A stretch of 64,000 nt of DNA, from assembly GCF_041468085.1 (NCBI RefSeq), contig NZ_CP121017.1, positions 434,001-498,000 on the forward strand. The letters run 5' to 3'. Each line of letters starts with the position of its first letter. The stretch's first letter is position 1. Of this stretch, positions 42,888 through 51,212 are shown in pieces. The stretch is from Tistrella mobilis. GTDB lineage: Bacteria > Pseudomonadota > Alphaproteobacteria > Tistrellales > Tistrellaceae. A program made the position numbers and the translations under genes. A model generated the notes under the pieces. That model was not told the DNA's origin, ran no database searches, and was given only the letters and a program-made list of their open reading frames with translations.

Positions 42888-44122
42888 TGGACGGCGCCAC
42901 TCTGACCACCGCAACCGCCCCCTGGATCACCATCATCGGCATCGGCGAGGACGGCCTGGACGGTCTCGGCACCGAGGCCCGGGCCGAGGTGGCCGCGGCG
43001 GAGCTGCTGATCGGCGGCGATCGTCATCTGGCGATGCTGCCCGCGGAAGATCAGCGCCCGCGCCTGGCCTGGCCCAGCCCGCTCAAGGATCTGCGGCCGG
43101 CGATCGAAGCCGCGCGCGGACGCCGGCTGGTGGTGCTGGCCAGCGGCGACCCTTTCTGCTGGGGCGTCGGCACCACGCTCGCCCGCTGGTTCGGGCCCGA
43201 TGCGCTGAGCGTGCATCCGGCCCCCTCGGCCGCGAGCCTGGTCTGTGCCCGGCTGGGCTGGCCGCTGCCGGAGGTCCGGATCATCACCCTGCACGGCCGG
43301 CCGCTGGCGCTGCTCGACCGCCATCTCCAGCCCGGCGCACGTCTCGTTATATATACCGACGACGGCGCGGCCCCGGCGGCGATCGCCGCCCGTCTGGCCG
43401 AGCGCGGTTTCGGCGCCAGCCCGATGGTGGTGCTCGAATGCCTGGGCGGCCCGCGGGAGGCTGTACGCCGGGGGCTGGCGGGCGACTGGGATCAGCGCCC
43501 CGCGGCTGATCTCAACACGGTGGCGGTGGACCTGGTGGCGGCACCCGCGACCGACTGGCTGCCGACGCTTGCCGGGCTCGACGACGACGCCTTCGACCAT
43601 GACGGCCAGCTGACCAAGCGTGAGGTGCGGGCGATCACCCTGGCCCGGCTGATGCCGGCGCCCGGCGCGCTGCTCTGGGATCTGGGCGCCGGCAACGGCT
43701 CAGTCGCGATCGAATGGCTGCGGGCCGAGCCCACCGCCCGGGCGATCGGCATCGAACAGCGGCCCGACCGGCTGGATCGGGCGCGGGCCAATGCGCTTCG
43801 GCTGGGCGTGCCGGGGCTGAAGCTGATCGAAGGCCGGCTGCCCGAGGCGCTGGCGGGGCTGCCCGCCCCGGATGCGGTCTTCCTGGGCGGCGCCGTGGCG
43901 CAGGCGGGGCTGATCGACCATCTGGTCACCCTGCTTCGGCCGGGCGGCCGGCTGGTCGCCAATGCCGTGACGCTGTCGGGAGAGGCGGCGCTGATCGAGG
44001 CTGAGGCCCGCCATGGCGGCGATCTGACCCGCATCCAGATCGCCCGCGCCGAGCCGGTCGGGCCGCATCTGGGCTGGCGGGCGGCGATGCCGGTCACCCA
44101 ATGGGCCTGGCGGCGCGTATGA
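42884..44122 (+). CDS. cobL: precorrin-6Y C5,15-methyltransferase (decarboxylating)
   Basis: A bifunctional enzyme: the N-terminal SAM methyltransferase (CbiE-like, ITIIGIGEDGLDGL and VVLASGDPFCWGVG) methylates C5. The C-terminal CbiT-like domain (TKREVRAITLARL, LWDLGAGNGSVAIEWLR) methylates C15 and decarboxylates the C12 acetate. At 412 aa it is the aerobic-type fusion. Both neighbours overlap by four bases. Confidence 0.97.
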   Translation: MMDGATLTTATAPWITIIGIGEDGLDGLGTEARAEVAAAELLIGGDRHLAMLPAEDQRPRLAWPSPLKDLRPAIEAARGRRLVVLASGDPFCWGVGTTLARWFGPDALSVHPAPSAASLVCARLGWPLPEVRIITLHGRPLALLDRHLQPGARLVIYTDDGAAPAAIAARLAERGFGASPMVVLECLGGPREAVRRGLAGDWDQRPAADLNTVAVDLVAAPATDWLPTLAGLDDDAFDHDGQLTKREVRAITLARLMPAPGALLWDLGAGNGSVAIEWLRAEPTARAIGIEQRPDRLDRARANALRLGVPGLKLIEGRLPEALAGLPAPDAVFLGGAVAQAGLIDHLVTLLRPGGRLVANAVTLSGEAALIEAEARHGGDLTRIQIARAEPVGPHLGWRAAMPVTQWAWRRV

Positions 44123-44898
44123 GCGGGGCAGGTTCGACGACTGGCCGGCTGATCGGTCCGGGCCGGTTGATCGGTCCGGGCCGGTTGATCGGTCCGGGCC
44201 GGTTGATCGGTCTGGGTCTGGGCCCCGGCGACCCTGAGCTGATCACGCTCAAGGCCGCCCGGCTGCTCGGCAGTCTGGGGGTCGTTGCCCATATCCGGGC
44301 GGCGGGTGCCGCCGGGGGCATGGCGCTCAACATCGCCCGCGGGCTGATCGCCCCTGAGGCGGTTCTGGTCGAGATCGAGATGCCGATGCGCGACGACCGC
44401 AGCCCCGGGGCCGCAGCCTATGATGCCGGCGCCGCGGCCATCGCCGCCCATCTGGCGGAGGGCCGTGATGTCGGCCTCTTGTGCGAGGGCGACCCGCTGA
44501 CCTTCGGCTCGTTCATGTATCTGGCCGCCCGACTGTCGGGGCGTTTCCCGGTCGAGGTGGTGCCGGGCATCACCTCGATGGCCGGCGCGGCGGCGCGGAT
44601 CGGCCTGCCGCTCGCCGCCCGCACCGACTGTCTGGCGATGATCCCGGCCACCCTGCCCGAACCCGAGCTTGCGGCGCGGATCGCCGCCGCCGACGGCATG
44701 GCGATCCTCAAGATCGGCCGCCACCTGCCCAAGCTGCGCCGGGTGCTGGAGGACGCCGGGCTGCTGGCCCGGGCCTGGTATGTCGAGCGCGCCACCTGGC
44801 CCGGCGAGCGCATCCTGAAACTTGCCGACCTTCCCGACGAGGCGGTGCCCTATTTCAGCCTGATCCTGGTTCACCGGCGCGGCGAGGCGACAGCATGA
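44119..44898 (+). CDS. cobI: precorrin-2 C20-methyltransferase
   Basis: A SAM-dependent methyltransferase of the CobI/CbiL type, 259 aa. The conserved N-terminal LIGLGLGPGDPELITLKAARLL, LLCEGDPLTFGSFMYLAARL, EVVPGITSMAGAAARIGLPL and AILKIGRHLPKLRRVL are present. The protein carries an extra N-terminal stretch where GRLIGP is repeated, produced by 18-bp DNA repeats just before the first beta strand. ATG 44119 overlaps the cobL stop. Confidence 0.95.
   Translation: MSGAGSTTGRLIGPGRLIGPGRLIGPGRLIGLGLGPGDPELITLKAARLLGSLGVVAHIRAAGAAGGMALNIARGLIAPEAVLVEIEMPMRDDRSPGAAAYDAGAAAIAAHLAEGRDVGLLCEGDPLTFGSFMYLAARLSGRFPVEVVPGITSMAGAAARIGLPLAARTDCLAMIPATLPEPELAARIAAADGMAILKIGRHLPKLRRVLEDAGLLARAWYVERATWPGERILKLADLPDEAVPYFSLILVHRRGEATA
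44143..44214 (+). repeat. four 18-bp tandem repeats in cobI
   Basis: Units at 44143, 44161, 44179 and 44197 are almost identical (GGCCGGTTGATCGGTCCG) and encode GRLIGP three times, then GRLIGL. The last copy is the genuine first strand of the methyltransferase (LIGLGLGPGDPEL), so the first three look like slippage copies of that codon block. The frame is kept. Confidence 0.9.
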
Positions 44899-46781
44899 CC
44901 GACATCTTTTCCACCGCCGCACCGGCCGTTCTGATCCTGGGGCCGTCGGGGCTGCCGCTGGCCCGGCGGGTTCAGGCGCTGCTGCCGGGCGCCGTGATCA
45001 CCGGCCCCCATGCCCGGCTTGCGGCCGAAGATCGCGCCCTGGTCGCGCCGCTCGACTCCGTGGCCGAGGGGCTGCGCGGCCTGTTCCTGGCCGGCCGGCC
45101 GATCCTGGGCATTGCGGCTGCCGGCGCGCTGATCCGCATGCTCGCCCCGGTTTTGGCCGACAAGACGGCCGAGCCGCCGGTGCTGGCACTCGCCGAGAAT
45201 GGCAGCGCGGTCGTGCCGCTTCTGGGCGGCCATCACGGCGCCAATGATCTGGCCCGCCATCTGGCTGAGGCGCTGGGGGCGGTGGCGGCGGTGACGACGG
45301 CCGGCGATCTGCGCTTCGGTATCGCCCTCGACGAGCCGCCGGCCGGCTGGCGGCTGGCGGCGGGGCTGGATCCGAAACCCGCCATGGCGGCGCTGGTCGC
45401 CGGGGCCTCGGTCCGGCCCGAGGGCGATCTGCCGGCCTGGCTCGCCCCCCTGCCGCGGGCGGCGGAGGGCAGCGTGCCGCTGGTGATCGATCACCGGCTT
45501 CGGGAGGTGACGGCAGGCGGGCTGCTTTATCATCCGGCTCGCCTTGCCGTCGGCATCGGCTGCGAACGCGGTGCCGGGGCCGACGAGATCGGCGGGCTGA
45601 TCGACGAGACCCTGGCCGGCGCCGGTCTGGCACCCGAAGCCGTCGCCCTGATCGCCACCATCGACATCAAGTCGGACGAGGCCGGAATCGCGGCTGCGGC
45701 CGCGGCACGCGGCCTGCCGGTCCGGGTCTTCCCCGCTGCACGGCTTGCCGAGGAAACCCCGCGCCTTGCAACCCCGTCCGACTATGTGAGGGCGACGGTG
45801 GGCGTGGCCGGGGTCGCCGAGGCGGCAGCACTTGCGGCGGCAGGTCCTGCGGGCGACCTGATCGTGACCAAGCGCAAATCGCCACGGGCGACCTGTGCGG
45901 TGGCGCTCGCCCCCGAACCGATCGCGGCCGGCGAGGTCGGGCGCGCGCCGGGCATGCTCTATGTCGTCGGCATCGGCCCCGGCCGGGCCGACTGGCGCAC
46001 GCCCGAGGTCGACCGCATGGTGGCGGAGGCGACCGATCTGGTCGGCTATGGGCTCTATCTGGATCTGCTGGGTCCGGCCGCGGCGGGCAAGCGTCGCCAC
46101 GGCTATGAATTGGGCGAGGAGGAACGCCGCGTCGCCGCGGCACTCGATCTTGCGGCCGAGGGGCGAAGCGTCGCGCTGGTCTGCTCGGGCGATGCCGGCA
46201 TCTATGCCATGGCGGCGCTGGTCTACGAGCTGATCGAGCGCGGCGAGGATATGGGCGAGCCCCGCCCCGGCTGGGCGCATGTGCCGGTGCAGGTCTCACC
46301 CGGGATTTCCGCGCTCCAGGCTGCGGCGGCGCGGGCGGGGGCGCCGCTCGGTCATGATTTCTGCACCATCTCGCTGTCCGATCTGATGACGCCGTTCACG
46401 GTGATCGAACGCCGGATCCGGGCCGCGGCCGCCGGCGATTTCGTGATTGCCTTCTACAACCCGGTCTCGCGCCGCCGGCGCCACCAGCTGGCCCGTGCCC
46501 GCGAGATTCTGATCGAGGCCCGCGGCGGCGCCACCCCGGTCATCCTGGCCCGCAATCTGGGCCGGCCCGACGAGACGGTGACCATCACCGATCTGGACGG
46601 GCTCGCGGTCGATGCGGTCGACATGCTGACCCTGGTGATGGTCGGTGCCCGCGGCAGCCGGCGGCTGGAGCTGGGGCAGGGCACCCGGGTCTACACCCCC
46701 CGCGGCTATGGCAGCCGCGGCGAGGACAGTTTTGCAGATGCCGGTTTCGGCCGGAACGGATCAGGAGAGGCCGTGGCATGA
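44895..46781 (+). CDS. cobJ: CbiG/CobE-CobJ fusion: precorrin-3B C17-methyltransferase
   Basis: A 628-aa fusion. Residues 1 to about 345 match CbiG/CobE: an N-terminal segment with ILGIAAAGALIRMLAPVLADK and GGHHGANDLARHLAEALG, then the CobE-like domain ARLAVGIGCERGAGADEIGGLI. From M354 the CobJ/CbiH methyltransferase follows ([72 protein letters not shown]). CobJ methylates C17 with ring contraction; CbiG opens the delta-lactone in the anaerobic route. The start overlaps the cobI stop. Confidence 0.93.
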   Translation: MTDIFSTAAPAVLILGPSGLPLARRVQALLPGAVITGPHARLAAEDRALVAPLDSVAEGLRGLFLAGRPILGIAAAGALIRMLAPVLADKTAEPPVLALAENGSAVVPLLGGHHGANDLARHLAEALGAVAAVTTAGDLRFGIALDEPPAGWRLAAGLDPKPAMAALVAGASVRPEGDLPAWLAPLPRAAEGSVPLVIDHRLREVTAGGLLYHPARLAVGIGCERGAGADEIGGLIDETLAGAGLAPEAVALIATIDIKSDEAGIAAAAAARGLPVRVFPAARLAEETPRLATPSDYVRATVGVAGVAEAAALAAAGPAGDLIVTKRKSPRATCAVALAPEPIAAGEVGRAPGMLYVVGIGPGRADWRTPEVDRMVAEATDLVGYGLYLDLLGPAAAGKRRHGYELGEEERRVAAALDLAAEGRSVALVCSGDAGIYAMAALVYELIERGEDMGEPRPGWAHVPVQVSPGISALQAAAARAGAPLGHDFCTISLSDLMTPFTVIERRIRAAAAGDFVIAFYNPVSRRRRHQLARAREILIEARGGATPVILARNLGRPDETVTITDLDGLAVDAVDMLTLVMVGARGSRRLELGQGTRVYTPRGYGSRGEDSFADAGFGRNGSGEAVA

Positions 46782-47623
46782 CGGTTCATTTCATCGGTGC
46801 CGGCCCCGGTGCGGCCGATCTGATCACCATCCGTGGCCGCGACCTGATCGCCGCCGCCCCGGTCTGCCTTTATGCCGGATCTCTGGTGCCGGCCGAGGTG
46901 GTGGCCTGGGCGCCGGCCGGTGCCCGGGTGATCGACACCGCCCCCCTCACCCTCGACGAGATCGTCGACGAGATGCGGGCGGCCCATGACCGGGGCGAGG
47001 ACGTCGCCCGTGTCCATTCCGGCGATCCCTCGATCTATGGCGCGACGGCCGAGCAGATGCGGCGGCTGAAGGCGCTGGGCATCCCCTTCGACGTGACCCC
47101 GGGTGTGCCCGCCTTCGCCGGCGCCGCGGCGGCGCTGCAGAGCGAGCTGACCCTGCCCGGCATTTCGCAGACGGTGATCGTGACCCGCACCGGCCATGCC
47201 TCATCCCCCATGCCCGAGGGCGAGACGCTGGAAGAGCTGGGCCGGTCGCGGGCAACGCTCGCCATTCACCTCTCGATCCGCTTCCTGCCCCAGATCCATC
47301 GGACTCTGGCGCCCCATTACGGCGACGACTGCCCGGTGGTGGTGGTCTATCGGGCGACCTGGCCCGACCAGATGATCATCCGCGGCACGCTGGCCGATAT
47401 CGCGGCCCGGGTCCGGGCCGCGAAGATCACCCGCACGGCTCTGATCCTGGTCGGCCGGGTCTTCGAGCCCGGCGACTTCGCCGACAGTGCGCTTTATGAT
47501 CCGGGGCATGCGCATGTGCTGCGGCCGGTTCGTGCCGCCCCGAAACGTCCCCGGGGCAGCCTGCCCGAACCCGCGGCCGGCGTTGCCCCCCGCGTCGGGG
47601 ACGCCGACCCCCTCTCCCGCTGA
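46778..47623 (+). CDS. cobM: precorrin-4 C11-methyltransferase
   Basis: A SAM methyltransferase of 281 aa adding the C11 methyl. It begins VHFIGAGPGAADLITIRGRDLI and contains VARVHSGDPSIYGATAEQMRRL, FDVTPGVPAFAGAAAALQ, TVIVTRTGHASSPMPEGETL and VVVVYRATWPDQMI. The C-terminus extends about 25 Pro/Arg-rich residues beyond the family fold. It overlaps the cobJ stop by four bases. Confidence 0.96.
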   Translation: MTVHFIGAGPGAADLITIRGRDLIAAAPVCLYAGSLVPAEVVAWAPAGARVIDTAPLTLDEIVDEMRAAHDRGEDVARVHSGDPSIYGATAEQMRRLKALGIPFDVTPGVPAFAGAAAALQSELTLPGISQTVIVTRTGHASSPMPEGETLEELGRSRATLAIHLSIRFLPQIHRTLAPHYGDDCPVVVVYRATWPDQMIIRGTLADIAARVRAAKITRTALILVGRVFEPGDFADSALYDPGHAHVLRPVRAAPKRPRGSLPEPAAGVAPRVGDADPLSR

Positions 47624-47695
47624 ATCCGGCGACCCCTCGGATTCCTTCCTGAACCCTGTCCGCACCGGACGTCCCGACGACGGAGACACGATCCC

Positions 47696-48277
47696 ATGTT
47701 CCGACGCAGCCTGATCCTGCCGCTGACCGCCGCCGCCGCCCTGGTGGCCGGCCCCGCCTTCGCCCATCCCGGCCACGACGTCGCCGGCTTCATGAGCGGC
47801 TTCACCCATCCGATCGGCGGTCTCGACCATGTGCTGGCCATGCTTGCGGTCGGCTTCTGGGCGGGCCAGACCGGCGGCCGCATGATCTGGGCGGCGCCGC
47901 TCGGCTTCATGGCGCTGATGATCGCGGGCGGCGCGCTCGGCATGGCCGGGATCGGCCTGCCGGGGGTGGAGCTCGGCATCGTCGCTTCGATCGTGGTCTT
48001 CGGTCTGATGATCGCCTTCGCCTTCCGCCCGAACCCGGCGGCGGCTGCCGCCATTGCCGGCGTCTTCGCGCTGTTCCACGGCCATGCCCACGGCACCGAG
48101 ATGGCGGGCGAGGGCTCGGCCGCCCTCTATGCCCTGGGCTTCCTGGCGGCGACCGGTGTGCTGCATCTGGCGGGCATCGCCATCGCCACCGGTCTGCAGA
48201 AGCTGCAGGCGGGGAAGATCGAGCGTCTGATCGGCGCCGGCATCGCCGCCGCCGGTCTCGTGCTCATGGCCGGCTGA
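47696..48277 (+). CDS. HupE/UreJ-family metal permease
   Basis: A 193-aa membrane protein with a signal-like first helix, then HPGHDVAGFMSGFTHPIGGLDHVLAMLAVGFWAG and, in a later helix, FALFHGHAHGTEM. These His motifs are the HupE/UreJ signature of nickel or cobalt permeases. Placement at the end of the cob operon argues for cobalt. There are six helices. Its end overlaps the convergent cobK by 14 bp. The ribosome-binding site is GGAGA. Confidence 0.88.
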   Translation: MFRRSLILPLTAAAALVAGPAFAHPGHDVAGFMSGFTHPIGGLDHVLAMLAVGFWAGQTGGRMIWAAPLGFMALMIAGGALGMAGIGLPGVELGIVASIVVFGLMIAFAFRPNPAAAAAIAGVFALFHGHAHGTEMAGEGSAALYALGFLAATGVLHLAGIAIATGLQKLQAGKIERLIGAGIAAAGLVLMAG

Positions 48278-49058
48278 ACGGAGGGACAGCCTGGTCTTCC
48301 GCCACCGGCCGGGCCAGCCAGTCGACCACGTCGTCGACCCGGCTGGCCCAGAGGCCCGGGGGCGAGGGCGGACGGTCGATCATGAGCACGGCGATGCGGC
48401 ATTCGCGCGCGACCTGGATCTTGGCTTCGGCACCGGTGCCGCCGGCATTCTTGGCGACCACCGCCGAGACCGCGTGTTCGGTGAAGAAGGCGCGTTCGGC
48501 GGCAAGATCGAAGGGGCCGCGATCGCGGACCAGGGTGACGTCGATGCCCGGCGGCAGCACGGCCACCGGCTCGATCGTGCGGACCACGAAGCTGTATTCG
48601 GGGCGGGTGGCCAGCAGGTTCAGCCCGCGCCGGCCGGTGGCGATGAACACCCGTCCATCCTCGGGTGCTGCCGCGCGCGGCATGGTTTTCAGCGCGTCGG
48701 CCAGATCCGCCACGCCATACCAGCGGTCGCCGATACCGGCGGTCCAGGGTGGGCGGCGGAGCGTGATCCGGGGGACACCGGCCCGCATCGCCGCTTCGAC
48801 CGCATTGGCGGAGATCGTCTCGGCAAAGGGGTGGGTGGCATCGACCAGCCGGTCGAAACCCTCTTCCAGCAGCAGCCGGGTCAGGCCGTCGATGCCGCCG
48901 AGCGGGCCCGAGACCAGCCGGCCCGCCGGGCGTCGCGGTGCATGGGTTGCGCCGGCGAGTGAGGTCCAGACCTCGTGGCCGGCGGCGGTGGCGGCCTCGG
49001 CCAGGGCCGCGGCTTCGGCCGTGCCGCCGAGGATCAGAAGCTTGAGCGGTTCGACCAT
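48264..49058 (-). CDS. cobK: precorrin-6A reductase
   Basis: An NADPH-dependent reductase (264 aa) converting precorrin-6A to 6B. Seen are the N-terminal LKLLILGGTAEAAALAEAA nucleotide fold, GGIDGLTRLLLEEGFDRLVDATHPFAETISANA, FIATGRRGLNLLA and the C-terminal VVAKNAGGTGAEAKIQVA. It follows cbiD by four bases on the minus strand. Confidence 0.95.
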   Translation of the reverse strand: MVEPLKLLILGGTAEAAALAEAATAAGHEVWTSLAGATHAPRRPAGRLVSGPLGGIDGLTRLLLEEGFDRLVDATHPFAETISANAVEAAMRAGVPRITLRRPPWTAGIGDRWYGVADLADALKTMPRAAAPEDGRVFIATGRRGLNLLATRPEYSFVVRTIEPVAVLPPGIDVTLVRDRGPFDLAAERAFFTEHAVSAVVAKNAGGTGAEAKIQVARECRIAVLMIDRPPSPPGLWASRVDDVVDWLARPVAEDQAVPPFSRP

Positions 49059-49062
49059 CGGC

Positions 49063-50244
49063 TCAGATCCGGATCCCGGCCGTGGCGGCGACGGGCTTGC
49101 CCGCCCGGTCGGCGACCACCACGTCTATTGCCACGGCGGCGGGTGTGACCGCGGCGGCGAGCGTCGCCCCCGCCGCCTCGGCCACCGGTCGGGCGATGTC
49201 GAGCCCGGCGGCACTGCAGAGGTCGAGCACCTGTTTGGCGGTGTTGGCGGCGGCAATCGCGGCGGCCAGTTCCGCCCCGGCGCCGATGCCGGCGGCGAGG
49301 CCCGCAAGGCGGCCGAAATCCACCGTCGAGCGGCTGGAATGCAGGTCGAGCGCCCCCTGGGCCAGCTTGACCAGCTTGGCGAAGCCGCCGGCCACCACCA
49401 GGCGCGGGACCGGGTGGTGGCGCAGATATTTGGCGAGTGCGCCCGCGAAATCGCCCATGTCGATCAGGGCATGATCGGGCAGATCGGGCAACAGCCGGCG
49501 CAGCATGGCCTCCGAGGTCGATCCGGTGCAGCCGGCGACCATGTCGAGGCCGGCGGCGCGGGCGACATCGACGCCGCGATGGATCGAATGGATCCAGGCG
49601 GCACAGGAATAGGGCACCACCACGCCGGTGGTGCCCAGGATCGAGATCCCGCCCAGGATGCCCAGGCGCGGGTTCCAGGTCCGCTCGGCAAGGGCCGCGC
49701 CGCCGGGGACCGAGATGGTGACGACGACATCGCCCGGATGGTCGAGCAGGGATGCGAGTTCGGCCACGGTGTCGGTCATCATCCGGCGCGGCACCGGGTT
49801 GATCGCCGGTTCCCCGGGCGGGATCGGCAGGCCGGGCCGGGTGACGGTGCCGACGCCGGTGCCGGCGCGGAAGGTGACACCCGTTCCCCGGGGCGCCGGG
49901 TGCAGCGTCGCCAGGATCAGCGCGCCATGGGTGACGTCGGGGTCGTCGCCGGCATCCTTGACGATGCCGGCGGTCATGGCACCGTCGGCTTCCACCCGCC
50001 GCTCGGCGACCGCGAAGACCGGGCGCTGCCCCGTGCGGAGGGGGGCCTTGGGCAGGGTGATCTCCACGCGGTCGGGGAACCGGCCGGTGGCGAGGGCCGT
50101 GAAGGCGGCGGCGGTGGCCGCGGTGGCGCAGGCACCGGTGGTCCAGCCCGAGCGGAGCTGAGGCGCAGCCGCCCCGCCCCCCGGCTTGCGGCCGGAGGTC
50201 TGATTGCCGGGCAGGGTTTCCGGTATGGCGCGGGTCGTGGTCAT
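49063..50244 (-). CDS. cbiD: cobalt-precorrin-5B C1-methyltransferase
   Basis: CbiD deacylates and methylates C1; in this pathway type it takes the place of CobF. The 393-aa product shows LRSGWTTGACATAATAAAFTAL, the long central domain with VTRPGLPIPPGEPAINPVPR, and the signature GILGGISILGTTGVVVPYS. GFAKLVKLAQGALDLHSSRSTVDF follows. It is divergent from cobA with a 68-bp promoter gap. Confidence 0.95.
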   Translation of the reverse strand: MTTTRAIPETLPGNQTSGRKPGGGAAAPQLRSGWTTGACATAATAAAFTALATGRFPDRVEITLPKAPLRTGQRPVFAVAERRVEADGAMTAGIVKDAGDDPDVTHGALILATLHPAPRGTGVTFRAGTGVGTVTRPGLPIPPGEPAINPVPRRMMTDTVAELASLLDHPGDVVVTISVPGGAALAERTWNPRLGILGGISILGTTGVVVPYSCAAWIHSIHRGVDVARAAGLDMVAGCTGSTSEAMLRRLLPDLPDHALIDMGDFAGALAKYLRHHPVPRLVVAGGFAKLVKLAQGALDLHSSRSTVDFGRLAGLAAGIGAGAELAAAIAAANTAKQVLDLCSAAGLDIARPVAEAAGATLAAAVTPAAVAIDVVVADRAGKPVAATAGIRI

Positions 50245-50312
50245 GGCGCGACGATATCATCAAGCGGCGGAAGGGTCATGGCCCCGGCCGTGACAAACGG
50301 AGGTAAGGCGCG

Positions 50313-51212
50313 ATGAGCGAGGCAGAGGGCAAGGAGATGCCGGGGGTGGTGCCGGGCGGTGCCGGGATGGTGCTGCCGGGCCTGCTGGGCCTGCCTGCCT
50401 TCGAGCCGGGCCAGGTCTGGCTGGTGGGGGCGGGGCCGGGCGATCCGGCGCTGCTGACGCTGGGGGCCGCCCATGCCATCGCCTCGGCCGATGTCATCGT
50501 CTACGACGCCCTGGTGGACGAGCGGATCCTGGCGCTCGCCGGACCCCATGTGCGGCTTGAATATGCCGGCAAGCGCGGTGGCCGGCCCTCGCCCAAGCAG
50601 GCCGACATCACGCTCCGGATCATCGCGCTCGCCCGCGAGGGGTTGCGGGTGCTCAGGCTGAAGGGCGGTGATCCTTTCGTCTTCGGCCGTGGCGGCGAGG
50701 AAGGGCTGGCGCTGGTCGAGGCGGGCATTCCCTTCCGGGTGATCCCGGGCGTCACCGCCGGGATCGGCGGTTCGGCCTATGCCGGCATTCCGGTCACCCA
50801 TCGCGATACCAATCATGTGGTCAGCTTCATCACCGGCCACGACACCACCGGCGGCGTTACCGGCAGCATCGACTGGGCGGCGCTGGCCAAGGGGTCACCG
50901 GTGATCGTGCTCTATATGGGCCTCAAGCATCTGGGCGAGATTTCAAGCCGGCTGATTGCCGGTGGCCGGGATCCCGACGAGGCTGTCGCGGTGATCAGCC
51001 GCGCCACCACGCCGCATCAGCGGGTGCTGGAGACCACGCTCGCCCGCGCCCATGACGACGTCGAAACATCGGGAATCGAGGCGCCCTCGATCGTGGTGAT
51101 GGGGCCGGTGGTCCGGCTGCGGGCCGCCCTCGACTGGATGGGGGTGCTGGACGGCAGCCGGACGCCGGAACGCGATCCGCTCGGCACCCGCGGACACAAG
51201 GCGGCCTCGTGA
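50313..51212 (+). CDS. cobA: uroporphyrinogen-III C-methyltransferase
   Basis: Makes precorrin-2 from uroporphyrinogen III with two SAM, the entry to siroheme and cobalamin. The 299-aa protein has VWLVGAGPGDPALLTLGAAHAI, VVYDALVDERIL-like text, GKRGGRPSPKQADI, LRLKGGDPFVFGRGGEE, PGVTAGIGGSAYAGIPVTHRD and VLYMGLKHLGEI. There is no CysG dehydrogenase domain. A good GGAGG site precedes ATG. The last bases overlap cobB. Confidence 0.96.
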   Translation: MSEAEGKEMPGVVPGGAGMVLPGLLGLPAFEPGQVWLVGAGPGDPALLTLGAAHAIASADVIVYDALVDERILALAGPHVRLEYAGKRGGRPSPKQADITLRIIALAREGLRVLRLKGGDPFVFGRGGEEGLALVEAGIPFRVIPGVTAGIGGSAYAGIPVTHRDTNHVVSFITGHDTTGGVTGSIDWAALAKGSPVIVLYMGLKHLGEISSRLIAGGRDPDEAVAVISRATTPHQRVLETTLARAHDDVETSGIEAPSIVVMGPVVRLRAALDWMGVLDGSRTPERDPLGTRGHKAAS

